Shown: in pieces, positions 1-7,792 of the stretch
How positions within the stretch are numbered: position 1 is the first letter of the stretch
Layout: every line of letters begins with the position of its first letter
From: Faecalibacterium prausnitzii
GTDB taxonomy: Bacteria; Bacillota; Clostridia; Oscillospirales; Ruminococcaceae
NCBI RefSeq assembly: GCF_019967995.1
Contig: NZ_CP065377.1
Location: forward strand, 1,798,001 to 1,862,000
DNA length: 64,000 bases
Direction of reading: 5' to 3'
Notes under the pieces: generated by a model
What the model saw: the letters and a program-made list of their open reading frames with translations, nothing else
Databases searched by the model: none
What the model was told of the DNA's origin: nothing
Translations under genes and position numbers: made by a program

Positions 1-78
1 GCAGAGTGTCTCTATCAGCCGGGCAAGCTGACCGCCCTTGCTGCGGTCAAATTCACAGTGAAAGGAGCTGACGATGAT

Positions 79-272
79 ATGGCAGTATTCCGCGTGGAGA
101 AGAACAAAGGCTATACGGTGATGTCAACCACCACCTGCGGAACAAAGCCCTGTCCCTGAAAGCCAAGGGCCTGCTGTCACAAATGCTGTCCTTGCCGGAG
201 GATTGGGACTACACCCTATCCCCCTTAGCAATATCAATAATAACTGGTAAAATTATATCATATTTTAAGTGA
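79..272 (+). pseudogene. Frameshifted N-terminal remnant of a replication initiator (RepA/DUF6017-like)
   Basis: An AAAGGAG box at 61-67 precedes an ATG at 79 whose product starts MAVFRVEKNKGYTVMS, the usual start of replication initiator proteins carried by Firmicutes plasmids and conjugative elements. The reading frame breaks near 121-130: restoring one missing A lets translation continue as NHHLRNKALSLKAKG and then QMLSLPEDWDY, as in intact homologues. After about 221 the similarity stops and the frame runs into unrelated AT-rich sequence to a TGA at 270-272. The gene is therefore both frameshifted and truncated. The identification rests on recalled family sequence, not on a search. It marks the left end of the window as decayed mobile DNA. 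Confidence 0.7.
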
Positions 273-303
273 AGTCGAAACCAGTGTGTTTAATAAAACG
301 AAA

Positions 304-345
304 AGCGCCGGGCGCGGGGGCTACATGGCCTCTGCGTCCGGCGCT
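304..345 (-). terminator. Hairpin downstream of the small HTH gene
   Basis: GCGCCGG and CCGGCGC arms flank a GC-rich loop. T-rich tracts lie on both sides (TTTTCG on the minus strand, TCTTTTTT on the plus strand), so it could terminate in both directions. It sits 8 nt past the stop of the minus-strand gene ending at 354. Confidence 0.6.
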
Positions 346-353
346 CTTTTTTC

Positions 354-548
354 TTATGCCTGCCCCATCGGGAAGTGTGGCAGTTCTTCCAGCAGCTTCA
401 AAATAAGGTGCTGCCTCATATCTTCGTCAACAGTCGGCTCGTCGATCATAGGGGTGTAGTGTTCGATCACCTTTTCTTTGGCCCACTTCTCACCGGCGAC
501 GGCGGCCCTGATGGTATCAGTGTCCAGTAACATTTCCTGTTCACCCAT
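354..548 (-). CDS. Small helix-turn-helix protein of conjugative elements (64 aa)
   Basis: The ATG at 548 is preceded by CAGGAG at good spacing, so I prefer it to the upstream in-frame start that would add a 41-residue hydrophobic leader. The product (DTDTIRAAVAGEKWAKEKVI ... DEDMRQHLILKLLEEL) resembles the short HTH/sigma-like proteins found next to replication and transfer genes in Tn916-type conjugative transposons. Compared with my memory of that family the segment between the two conserved blocks (around residues 32-37) is about 20 residues short, so this copy may carry an internal deletion. Function in the family is presumed regulatory. It lies next to a broken replication gene, consistent with a decayed element. 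Confidence 0.6.
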   Translation of the reverse strand: MGEQEMLLDTDTIRAAVAGEKWAKEKVIEHYTPMIDEPTVDEDMRQHLILKLLEELPHFPMGQA

Positions 549-775
549 CGTGTCAACTCCTGTCGTTTTTTGTCTTATTCCAGCATACCACAGAACCGGC
601 AGGAAAACCAGCGCCGGAAACATTTTCCTACGCATTTCAAAGCCCGTTCCGACAGGGATTTGATAAATCATTCTGCCACCCCACCGACCAACGCCGAAAA
701 GCCTTGATTTCTGTGGGCTTTTTGCCCCCTAAATGCGTAGATGGTTAACCTTGTTATGGGCAAACAAATAATTTC

Positions 776-1732
776 TCACGAAGGAAAAATATCTTCCAAA
801 TTATATATCATTCGAGAAATATCATCTATTTTCAATAACAACCATTCTTCTGTTTGACCAATACTCGAAACTGCTGAAGTTAGGGTAGCTGTAATCAGGT
901 TGCCTTCTTTTAACTTTAGATTTTTTATCATTTCACATTGTGGCAATGTTAAATCAACCACAACTGGATAAAGATTATTTAGATCAATCAATGTCATCTC
1001 GTGGAAATACTCTGAAATGTCTATTTCGTTAATATAGTAAACTGATACAAAAATCATTTTTTCCACATTGGGACTAATTTGCAGATTGATGTCTTTTGTT
1101 TGGTGCAAAACATTTCTATGTTTGTAAAGATATTCTCTTAAATTCGATTTTTTTGCCTTAACAAAATCCGCAATAAGATCTTCCTCGCTTCTATCATCCA
1201 CTTTAATTGCTAACGGATGTAAGCAAGCTTTGTACTGGACAATCATATCAAAGGCGTGTTGCTCTAACTCGTTTTCGTCTAACTGCTTAAAGGAAATATT
1301 GTAGTGCATGCAATCGTTTCGCAATTTTCGAACAGTATGTAGTGCATCTTTTATGTCGCTTGTAATTACTCCGTCTTGATACAACTTGTCTATTCGCTTT
1401 TCTTGAGTTTTTACATCTGCAAGTTTATGTTTTGCTACTAAATATCTACAGTATTCTTCGCAAGCAATTCCAACAACTGCAATTGTTCCTGTATAAAAAC
1501 CAAAACTATATAGTTGCTCTGCTTCTTTCAGAAGATCCAAAAATTTTTCTTCCTGAGGGAGAAATCCAATGTCGCTTAACTTATACCAGCGTTCTACAAT
1601 CTCCTCTGCGTTTTGAGCGATTTTCTCTTGAACAATACTAATCAAGGCCTTCTTATCTCTGTCTATGTACGCCTGCCGATCAATATCTGGAATGTCAGGA
1701 TATTCATTTTTGATAAAATCAATATACATCAT
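776..1732 (-). CDS. HEPN-domain protein (DUF4145-like), 318 aa
   Basis: I chose the ATG at 1732 because GAGAGGTG lies just upstream; the open frame extends further but without a ribosome binding site. Residues about 65-150 form a helical block (EAEQLYSFGFYTGTIAVVGIACEEYCRYLV) ending in LRNDCMHY, where R138 and H143 form an Rx4H motif. This is the metal-independent RNase signature of HEPN domains. The rest (residues 160-318) is not recognised. HEPN proteins of this size are often RNase toxins or parts of anti-phage systems, but no partner gene is next to it here, so the role is open. The DNA is clearly more AT-rich than the host genes, which points to horizontal acquisition. Confidence 0.6.
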   Translation of the reverse strand: MMYIDFIKNEYPDIPDIDRQAYIDRDKKALISIVQEKIAQNAEEIVERWYKLSDIGFLPQEEKFLDLLKEAEQLYSFGFYTGTIAVVGIACEEYCRYLVAKHKLADVKTQEKRIDKLYQDGVITSDIKDALHTVRKLRNDCMHYNISFKQLDENELEQHAFDMIVQYKACLHPLAIKVDDRSEEDLIADFVKAKKSNLREYLYKHRNVLHQTKDINLQISPNVEKMIFVSVYYINEIDISEYFHEMTLIDLNNLYPVVVDLTLPQCEMIKNLKLKEGNLITATLTSAVSSIGQTEEWLLLKIDDISRMIYNLEDIFPS

Positions 1733-1932
1733 AGCACCTCTCAATTTGCCAAAAACAATAGGATTATTTTTATTATCGCAATTTTCAAAAATAGTGCCAA
1801 TCAAAACGGCATCTTTGCGATATGCAGTTTGCGGATGTTGCTTGTGCATTATAGCAATTTTCAATAATACAGCAGCGAGTACTTTAACTTTTGAGAAAAA
1901 GTGGTATAACAGAAACAAAGAAGGTGAGTGCT

Positions 1933-2643
1933 ATGCTGCACAACGAAGCTCGAAAGTTGATTCTGGAAGGATACGATAAGGGTATCAGCGTAAAGGAACT
2001 GGCAAAGTGCTTTTCTGTAAACACCTGTTCGATCTATCGTTTGCTGAAGCGTCGGAACGAAACAGGCAGCTACGAAACTCAAACGAATCTCCGTGGAAAG
2101 AAGCCTAAATTGTCAGATGTAGATCATCAGCACATCCTTTCGCTTCTGGAGAAACAGCCGGATATCACTTGTCTGGAGATCATTGAAACGTTGAATTTTC
2201 CCGTCAGCATTGATACTGTCTGGCGTTTTCTTCAGAAAGCAGGATATCGCCGTAAGAAGAAATCTCTTCATGCCAGTGAACAGGAGCGTCCCCGATGTGG
2301 CACAGAAGAGAAAGAACTGGAACGGCCTTATGTCTGGATTCAAGGTAAGTGACCTTGTATTTCTGGATGAAAGTGGTTGCAATACAGATATGACAAGGCG
2401 GTATGCCTATTCACTTGGAGGAAGCAGAGCTGTCGATTCTGCACCACTTTCCAAGCCCAAGAACACAACTATTCTGTCATCCATCCAGTTGGATGGGACA
2501 CTACACTATACGACTTTCTCAGGTGGAACGACTGTGGAGAGGTTTAAGCGGTATCTGGAAACTGATTTGCTTCCCCATCTGAACGGCAATTCTGTCCTCG
2601 TGATGGATAATATGAAATCGCACCATGCAAAGGCAGTGCGTCC
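1933..2643 (+). pseudogene. IS630-family transposase, frameshifted and 3'-truncated
   Basis: The ATG at 1933 follows AAGGTG. The N-terminal part (about 120 codons) has a helix-turn-helix ([20 protein letters not shown]) and the helper HTH typical of IS630 transposases. At a C4 run (2290-2293) the frame shifts by one base; removing one C joins it to the second frame, which holds the catalytic core with FLDESG and VLVMDNMKSHH (first two acidic residues of the DDE triad). Homology stops after AKAV near 2640, so the final Glu and C-terminus are missing. The C-run shift could be programmed, as in some IS630 elements, but the lost 3' end makes the copy inactive. Confidence 0.75.
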
Positions 2644-2659
2644 CACGCGGCGCACTGCC
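2632..2659 (-). terminator. Hairpin at the IS/cupin junction
   Basis: Perfect 9-bp arms GGCAGTGCG and CGCACTGCC enclose a 10-nt loop. It lies 38 nt past the stop of the minus-strand cupin gene and is the natural terminator candidate for it. A TTTTT run also follows on the plus strand. The 5' arm coincides with the point where transposase homology ends. Confidence 0.5.
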
Positions 2660-2696
2660 TTTTTGCTGCTACGGTTACAAAAAGCTCCAAACCGCT

Positions 2697-3044
2697 TCAC
2701 CTGACGAAATCCTCCCGCATGGGGGTGAAGATATCCAGCAGGATGCCCGCTTCGGTGCAGACACAGCCATGCTCGACACCGTCTTCTTTCAAGATGGTGT
2801 CCCCGGCGTGGACCGTTCTGGTCACACCGTCCACCGTGAACGCGAACGCTCCCGACACTACATAAGTGATCTGGGTGTGCGGGTGGTGGTGCAGCGCTCC
2901 CACTGCACCCTTTTCAAACGTGTTTTCTACACACATCAGGCCATCGGTATAGGCCAGCACCCGGCGGGTGACCCCCGTGCCTGCGGGCTGGGGCAGAGCG
3001 TCCGCATGAAAGACCCAGCGCTGTTTCTTTTCCGGCAGATCCAT
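2697..3044 (-). CDS. Single-domain cupin protein, 115 aa
   Basis: The ATG at 3044 has GAAGGAA 6 nt upstream; longer in-frame starts lack a ribosome binding site and run into the promoter described below. Residues about 35-105 form one cupin barrel: GALHHHPHTQITYVVSGAFAF supplies the metal-binding histidines (H52, H53, H54, H56) and Gln/Tyr positions of motif 1, and GDTILKEDGVEHG supplies motif 2 with its His (H92). Small cupins of this type bind a divalent metal and act as sugar isomerases, dioxygenases or ligand-binding proteins, and the substrate cannot be read from sequence. It is transcribed alone from its own promoter. Confidence 0.8.
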   Translation of the reverse strand: MDLPEKKQRWVFHADALPQPAGTGVTRRVLAYTDGLMCVENTFEKGAVGALHHHPHTQITYVVSGAFAFTVDGVTRTVHAGDTILKEDGVEHGCVCTEAGILLDIFTPMREDFVR

Positions 3045-3087
3045 ATCAGATTCCTTCTTTCTTGTTTCTGGCAAAGCCATTTTTTCC

Positions 3088-3116
3088 ATTATAAAAGACC
3101 GGAGCCTCTTTGACAA
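3088..3116 (-). promoter_or_regulatory. Promoter of the cupin gene
   Basis: On the minus strand TTGTCA (3111-3116) and TATAAT (3088-3093) are separated by exactly 17 nt, 44 nt upstream of the ATG. The -35 box lies inside the loop and arm of the hairpin at 3099-3125, so readthrough and initiation overlap here. Confidence 0.75.
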
Positions 3117-3125
3117 GGGCTCCGG
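3099..3125 (-). terminator. Hairpin ending the LytTR-controlled transcript
   Basis: CCGGAGCC and GGCTCCGG arms with an 11-nt loop are followed on the minus strand by TCTTTTAT. It would end a transcript of about 300 nt starting at the promoter near 3408. Confidence 0.55.
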
Positions 3126-3160
3126 CCTGATCTCAAACAAAAAAGTCCCATCCGAAGCTC

Positions 3161-3316
3161 TCATCGCTGCTGCCTCTCTGCTCCGACATCCCGTTCCCAC
3201 ACAACGATGCCGGAAGAAGCAACATTTGGAAGAGTCTCTATGAACAGCAATCCCCCGATCACCGTCAAGAGCTTCGTCAGGACTTTTACCAGACAAGGCC
3301 GCCTGCACCGCCACAC
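3161..3316 (-). other. Candidate small ORF in the LytTR-controlled transcript (51 aa, GTG start)
   Basis: This open frame lies between the regulated promoter (3408-3476) and the hairpin at 3099-3125. It encodes a basic N-terminus followed by a hydrophobic amphipathic stretch (KVLTKLLTVIGGLLFIETLP) and a polar tail. The layout recalls AgrD-type peptide leaders, but there is no thiolactone-type Cys, no AgrB neighbour, and no clear ribosome binding site at the GTG (3316) or the TTG (3370). The transcript may instead be non-coding. Confidence 0.2.
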
Positions 3317-3407
3317 GCTCTGCGGTGCCGTATGAACCCGTTCCGCGCTTCCGGATCGCTCCGGCCGCAATGCGCCGTTCTTGGCTCTCTGCCTTATTCT
3401 TGCCCAG

Positions 3408-3476
3408 ATTATAGCAAATATTCACCCAAATTTCACGCAAAATGTCATATTCTGCGGGGGAGGATGTCATATTCTG
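3408..3476 (-). promoter_or_regulatory. LytTR-type direct repeats and extended -10 promoter
   Basis: The 13-mer ATGTCATATTCTG occurs twice (3442-3454 and 3464-3476) with a period of 22 bp, about two helical turns, which is the arrangement bound by LytTR response regulators of the AgrA type. Downstream on the minus strand is an extended -10 (TGCTATAAT, 3408-3416) without a good -35, as expected for an activated promoter; the repeats fall at roughly -41 to -75. The distal repeat overlaps the stop codon of the histidine kinase gene. The next-door LytTR regulator is the obvious candidate activator. Confidence 0.6.
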
Positions 3477-4750
3477 TGCACCGGCACCGAACAGGTGAAC
3501 CGGAACCATTTGTCCCGGCAGCTGATGGCGTACTCTCCCTGATACTTGCGGAGCACATCCGTCACATTCCACAGGCCAATGCCGTGGCCCGGCTCCTTTT
3601 TGGTGCTGCGTGGGAGCTGACCGTCCGGCAGGTCCAGATCCTCCCGGACCCGGTTGCGAACGGACAGCAGCAGTTCCTCCTCCGTTTTCCGCATCCGGAA
3701 ATAGACTTCCGGCGGGTCGGCCTGGGCGGCAGCGTCGATGGCGTTGTTGAGCAGGTTGGAGACGACCATCACAAGGTCGGTCTTTTCGAGCGGGATCGCC
3801 CGCAGGTCGGGCAAGTCAAAGTAGAGCATGACCCCCTTGCGGGTGGCCTCCTCGTATTTCTTGCTCAGCAGCGCATCCAGCAGCGGATTGTGCGTGTTCA
3901 TGATAGTGGTATGGGCCGCGATGATCTTTGTGACCGTGGCAAGGTACGCTTTGGCTTCCTCGTATTCGCCCTGTTGCAGCAAAAGCGTCAGCGCCTCGAT
4001 GTGGTTGGTGAACTCGTGGGTCAGGCGGCGCTGGGTGGTGTAGGAGTCCATCAGCGCTTCAGCCCGCTCCCGCTCCAGCGCCGTCTGCACATGAAGCTCC
4101 TGCTGCCGGGCCATCTGCTGATTGAACATCTGGACGATGTACATGTGGAGGAGCACCGCCACCGTCAGGCCCAGCGTCAGCAGCACCATGAGGGAATCGG
4201 CGGGTTCGTCCTTCGCCGAAAGCATCAGGACTACGTTCAGCACCACGACGATGCCGGGGAAAAAGGACATGACCAGCGCCTGCGGGGATTCGAGCGCCCG
4301 CTCATCCTTCCACTGGTGCGAGAAATAGGCCACCACCACGCCCACGATGAGGTTCGTGAGCGTCATGGTCACAAGACATCCGGGCCGCTGCCAGGCCACC
4401 TGAAGCGACGTTCCGGTCACCCAGGAGACCACATAGCGGACCGTGTTTTCGGAGAGCAGGCACATGGTGCCGTTGATGAGGGCGGCGGTCAGCTTCTGGG
4501 GCAGCGTCCCGCCGAACAGCAGGGTGGACAGCAGAACATAGCCCACATTGTACCAGACGGTCTCCAGCGTGAAAAAGCCGATCTGGAAGATCAGACTGAA
4601 CGCCAGCATCCCGACCACCAGAACAACGCTCCAGAACCCGACATGCTTCACCCGCCCTTTGCCGAGGTAAGCGCGATCCACCAGCAGGAAAGCGGCCCAC
4701 TGCGACACGCAGACCATGTGCCCGCTGAAGAACCAGGATATCTCATTCAT
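3467..4750 (-). CDS. AgrC-like sensor histidine kinase (GHKL), 427 aa
   Basis: The start at 4750 overlaps the end of the response regulator gene by 8 nt and has GGAAGGGG upstream. Residues 1 to about 200 are hydrophobic with about six membrane segments, followed by a coiled linker and a dimerisation helix with the phospho-acceptor His in RRLTHEFTNHIEAL. The ATPase domain has the N box (NLLNNAIDA) and a G box (GHGIGLWNV). This is the class-10 kinase architecture of AgrC, which senses small peptides. It works with the LytTR regulator encoded just upstream in the same operon. No agrB or agrD is present in the window, so the ligand is unknown. Confidence 0.85.
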   Translation of the reverse strand: MNEISWFFSGHMVCVSQWAAFLLVDRAYLGKGRVKHVGFWSVVLVVGMLAFSLIFQIGFFTLETVWYNVGYVLLSTLLFGGTLPQKLTAALINGTMCLLSENTVRYVVSWVTGTSLQVAWQRPGCLVTMTLTNLIVGVVVAYFSHQWKDERALESPQALVMSFFPGIVVVLNVVLMLSAKDEPADSLMVLLTLGLTVAVLLHMYIVQMFNQQMARQQELHVQTALERERAEALMDSYTTQRRLTHEFTNHIEALTLLLQQGEYEEAKAYLATVTKIIAAHTTIMNTHNPLLDALLSKKYEEATRKGVMLYFDLPDLRAIPLEKTDLVMVVSNLLNNAIDAAAQADPPEVYFRMRKTEEELLLSVRNRVREDLDLPDGQLPRSTKKEPGHGIGLWNVTDVLRKYQGEYAISCRDKWFRFTCSVPVHRI

Positions 4751-5459
4751 CGCCAAACTGCCCCTTCCATTCCAGATAGGTCTCCCGGATGGCCGCATAG
4801 CCGTTCCGGCTGACGCTCAGTTCCACCCCGTTGCGCATCGTGACCTTGTACCCGCTGATCTGGCGGATGTAGCGCATGTTGACCACATCGCTCCGCCCCA
4901 CCCGCAGAAAGCCGTTCTCGAACAGCACCTGCGGCAGATCGGTCAGCTTGCCGTAATAGGAGCAGAGCGGCTGATGCGGCACATCCCCATAGACATTGAC
5001 CTTGCGCAGGTCGCTTTCCAGGCAGTAGATGCTGTCGTAGGGCAGCTCGATGCTGGTGCGGTTCTGCCGGATGGTCAGCACCTTGCGGCTGCGGGCGATC
5101 TTTTCGTGGAAGAGCGCCTCCAGGCAGCTGGGCAGCATCCGTTCCAGATCCCGTTTGAGAATGTACCGGAACGCCTGGACCGTGTAGCCCTCCGGGGCAA
5201 ATTCCAGATAGGCCGAGATGTAGATCAGGCAGATCTCCGGGCTGCGCTCCCGCAGCTGACGCCCCAGCGAGATGCCGTTCATGGTATCCAGATCCACATC
5301 CAGCAGCGCCACCTGATACAGTTCCAGATCCGGCACGGCCAGTGCTTCTTCGCCGCTGGTGCAGACCACGATCTCCGCCGGGATCTCCAGACAGGCCCAG
5401 ACCAGCTGCTCCACCCGTGCGGCAAACCGCGCGTCGTCATCACAGATCAACATGTGCAT
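4743..5459 (-). CDS. LytTR-family response regulator, 238 aa
   Basis: The ATG at 5459 is preceded by AAGGGG; an ATG two codons later is possible. The receiver domain (residues 1-125) has the acidic pair in ICDDD and the phosphorylatable Asp in ALLDVDLD near residue 54. Residues about 135-235 form a LytTR DNA-binding domain (IYCLESDLRKVNVY ... FLRVGRSDVVNMRYI ... VSRNGYAAI). It is cotranscribed with the AgrC-like kinase. LytTR regulators bind paired 9-bp repeats one to two turns apart, and such a pair lies just beyond the kinase gene (3442-3476), suggesting activation of that promoter. Confidence 0.9.
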   Translation of the reverse strand: MHMLICDDDARFAARVEQLVWACLEIPAEIVVCTSGEEALAVPDLELYQVALLDVDLDTMNGISLGRQLRERSPEICLIYISAYLEFAPEGYTVQAFRYILKRDLERMLPSCLEALFHEKIARSRKVLTIRQNRTSIELPYDSIYCLESDLRKVNVYGDVPHQPLCSYYGKLTDLPQVLFENGFLRVGRSDVVNMRYIRQISGYKVTMRNGVELSVSRNGYAAIRETYLEWKGQFGDE

Positions 5460-5482
5460 GGTCGGTGTCCCCTTCTTTTGAA

Positions 5483-5516
5483 AAAAGCGGGCTCCCCGAT
5501 GCGAAGAGTCCGCCCT
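5483..5516 (-). terminator. Terminator of the NSS transporter gene
   Basis: Imperfect arms GCGGACTC and GGAGCCCGC are followed by TTTTTT on the minus strand. It separates the transporter gene from the two-component operon downstream. Confidence 0.65.
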
Positions 5517-5528
5517 TTCGAATGTGCA

Positions 5529-6899
5529 TTACGCAAAGAATTTGTCGTAGAGGCCGAAGGCAAAGATGAACAGAACGATCAGCGGCAGACCATAGGTCAG
5601 ATAGCCGCGCATCCAGTCCTGCATCTTGGGACCTTCGCCGGTGTTGACTTCCTGTTTGTAGTTCTTCCAGCCCCAGCCGCAGCGAGAAACGCAGAACAGC
5701 AGATAGACCAGCGAGCCCAGCGGCAGGAACAGGTTGCTGACGAGGAAATCCTCAAAATCCAGCACCGCACCGCCGAAGACTGCAAAGCCGTCCCAGCTCC
5801 ACACATTGTACCCCAGCACACAGGGCATGGACAGCGCCGCGATGAGGAACAGGTTCACAAGGCTGGATTTTTTGCGGGAGCAGCCGGTCAGCTCCATGCC
5901 GCAGCAGATGATGTTCTCGAAGACGGCCAGCACGGTGGAAAGCGCCGCAAAGGCCATGAACAGGAAAAACAGGCTGCCCCACAGCCGGCCCATCGCCATG
6001 TTGGCGAAGATGTTGGGCAGGGTGATGAAGATCAGGCTGGGGCCGGCAGTTTGGTCCACACCGTAGGTGAAGCAGGCCGGGAAGATGATAAGGCCAGCCG
6101 TGATGGCCACGAAGGTATCCAGCGCCACGATGCGGATGGACTCGCCCAGCAGAGCATGTTCCTTGCCGATGTAGCTGCCGAAGATGGACATGGCACCGAT
6201 GCCAAGGCTCAGGGTGAAGAAAGCCTGATTCATGGCACCCACCAGCGTATTGACCGCGCCGACCTCTTTCATGCGGGCAAAGTCCGGCACGAGATAGAAG
6301 CGCAGGCCCTCCTTAGCGCCGGGCATGAACAGGCTGTTGACGGCCAGAATGACCATGATGACGAGCAGAGCGATCATCATGACCTTGGTCACCCGCTCCA
6401 GACCATTCTGCAGGCCCTTGGCACAGACCAGGATGCCGAACGCCACCACGAAGATCATCCAGAACGCCATGATGCCGGGGCTTGCCAGCATCTCGCTGAA
6501 GGCATTTGATACCTGGTCTGCATTCAGACCGGCCAGCTTTCCGGTGGCAGTCATGTAAAAATAGTGCAGCATCCAGCCTGCAACGGTGGTGTAGAACATC
6601 ATCAGCAGATAACAGCCGATGAGGGTGAAATAGCCGTGGATGTGCCACTTCTGGCCCGGCTTTTCCAGCGCCTGATAGGCGCGCACCGGGCTTTTGCGGC
6701 TGGCGCGGCCCACTGCAAACTCCATGGTCATAATGGGCAGGCCCAGAATGATGAGGAACAGCAGATAGAACAGCACGAAGGCACCGCCGCCGCCCTGCCC
6801 CGCCATATAGGGGAATTTCCAGACATTGCCGATGCCGATGGCACAGCCCGCCGAGAGCAGGATGAAGCCCAGCCGCGATTTTAGGGTCTCACGTTCCAT
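5529..6899 (-). CDS. Sodium-dependent transporter of the NSS/SNF family, 456 aa
   Basis: The ATG at 6899 follows GAGGAG. The N-terminus carries the NSS signature RLGFILLSAGCAIGIGNVWKFPY with the Gly-rich unwound part of TM1 (GGGGAF), which coordinates Na+ and substrate. About 11 hydrophobic segments follow, as in bacterial members such as MhsT (also about 450 residues). Members couple Na+ entry to uptake of amino acids or related amines; the exact substrate cannot be inferred. The gene is a single unit with a downstream hairpin; the neighbouring two-component operon is separate. Confidence 0.9.
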   Translation of the reverse strand: MERETLKSRLGFILLSAGCAIGIGNVWKFPYMAGQGGGGAFVLFYLLFLIILGLPIMTMEFAVGRASRKSPVRAYQALEKPGQKWHIHGYFTLIGCYLLMMFYTTVAGWMLHYFYMTATGKLAGLNADQVSNAFSEMLASPGIMAFWMIFVVAFGILVCAKGLQNGLERVTKVMMIALLVIMVILAVNSLFMPGAKEGLRFYLVPDFARMKEVGAVNTLVGAMNQAFFTLSLGIGAMSIFGSYIGKEHALLGESIRIVALDTFVAITAGLIIFPACFTYGVDQTAGPSLIFITLPNIFANMAMGRLWGSLFFLFMAFAALSTVLAVFENIICCGMELTGCSRKKSSLVNLFLIAALSMPCVLGYNVWSWDGFAVFGGAVLDFEDFLVSNLFLPLGSLVYLLFCVSRCGWGWKNYKQEVNTGEGPKMQDWMRGYLTYGLPLIVLFIFAFGLYDKFFA

Positions 6900-7076
6900 G
6901 ATAAAATGTTCTCCTCTGTAATCCATTTGCCCCGGTCTGCCTTTTGCAGCTTGCAGCCGGGCACAACAGAATTATTATATCACAGTTTTCCCCCATTGGG
7001 GAGGAGTCGCATGACGTTTCAGAAGAGAAAAAGATTCATTTTTAACCGTTCTAAAAGGAGCGGAATTTGATAGCAT

Positions 7077-7565
7077 TCAAAACGTCAGCCGCATCTGATA
7101 CCATGTCACGCCGCCGTGCACAGACCCGGAAACGCCCTCGCTGACAAAACCGAATCGGGCGTAATAATGCACCAGTTTGTCCTTGCAGGTGAGCACAAGG
7201 CCCTTTCTTCCCTGCTGTTTTGCCGCCGCAATGGCCGTTTCCAGCAATTGCCCAGCCAGGCCGCGCCGCCGGTATTCCGGCAGCGTGTTGACCCCAAAGA
7301 TCATCTGCCATGCACCGTTTTCGTTGTGGAGCGAGGCATCTGCGTACATTGCATCGGTCAGGTCTGCCGCGTCCGTGACCATGCCGTCCACAAAGGCTGC
7401 GAGTGTTTCGTCCTCCCACAGGAGCCAGAAATGATTTCCATAATACCGCAGCCGCTCGGCAAATTCTGCACGGGTCGCTGCCTCTGCCGCCGGGAAGCAC
7501 TCTGCCTCCACCGCTGCAATGGCGTCGAGATCCTGCTCGACTGCGGTTCGAATCGTTTGTGCCAT
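7077..7565 (-). CDS. GNAT-family N-acetyltransferase, 162 aa
   Basis: GGGAGAG precedes the ATG at 7565. The product starts with the typical beta1 strand (IRTAVEQDLDAIAAVEAECFP) and has acetyl-CoA binding motif A in YRRRGLAGQLLETAI (R/Q-x-x-G-x-A), followed by KGLVLTCKDKLVHYYARFGF, the conserved motif B with its Tyr. The substrate cannot be predicted. The gene stands alone. A longer open frame that starts upstream in another frame is a shadow. Confidence 0.85.
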   Translation of the reverse strand: MAQTIRTAVEQDLDAIAAVEAECFPAAEAATRAEFAERLRYYGNHFWLLWEDETLAAFVDGMVTDAADLTDAMYADASLHNENGAWQMIFGVNTLPEYRRRGLAGQLLETAIAAAKQQGRKGLVLTCKDKLVHYYARFGFVSEGVSGSVHGGVTWYQMRLTF

Positions 7566-7737
7566 GTTTTTTCTCTCCCTTTCTCATGCTGTGCCGTCCG
7601 AGCCGTTTCCGGTCGGGCTTGCGGCGGCGATTGGCCATCCGCAGTCCGCGCTGAATGGCGGGACGTCGCAGCGGAACACACTATGACTGCTAAAATCATA
7701 GCATACGCCGCGCAACTTATCAAGGCCCGCTGGATGC

Positions 7738-7773
7738 ACAAGCCCCCGCCAACACCTGCTGGCGGGGGCTTGT
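7738..7773 (-). terminator. Strong hairpin after guaA
   Basis: Perfect 14-bp arms (ACAAGCCCCCGCCA and its complement) enclose an 8-nt loop, 20 nt past the guaA stop. There is no long T tract on the minus strand, so it may act as a weak terminator or an mRNA 3'-end stabiliser. Confidence 0.55.
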
Positions 7774-7792
7774 GATTGATTTTTGTGAAACG

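Noticed and set aside
3161..3316. agrD autoinducer gene
   Set aside because: No Cys or Ser at a thiolactone/lactone position, no agrB, and weak start signals; kept only as a low-confidence small ORF.
7051..7638. 195-codon frame overlapping the acetyltransferase
   Set aside because: It is out of frame with a clear GNAT fold, has no ribosome binding site and no recognisable features.
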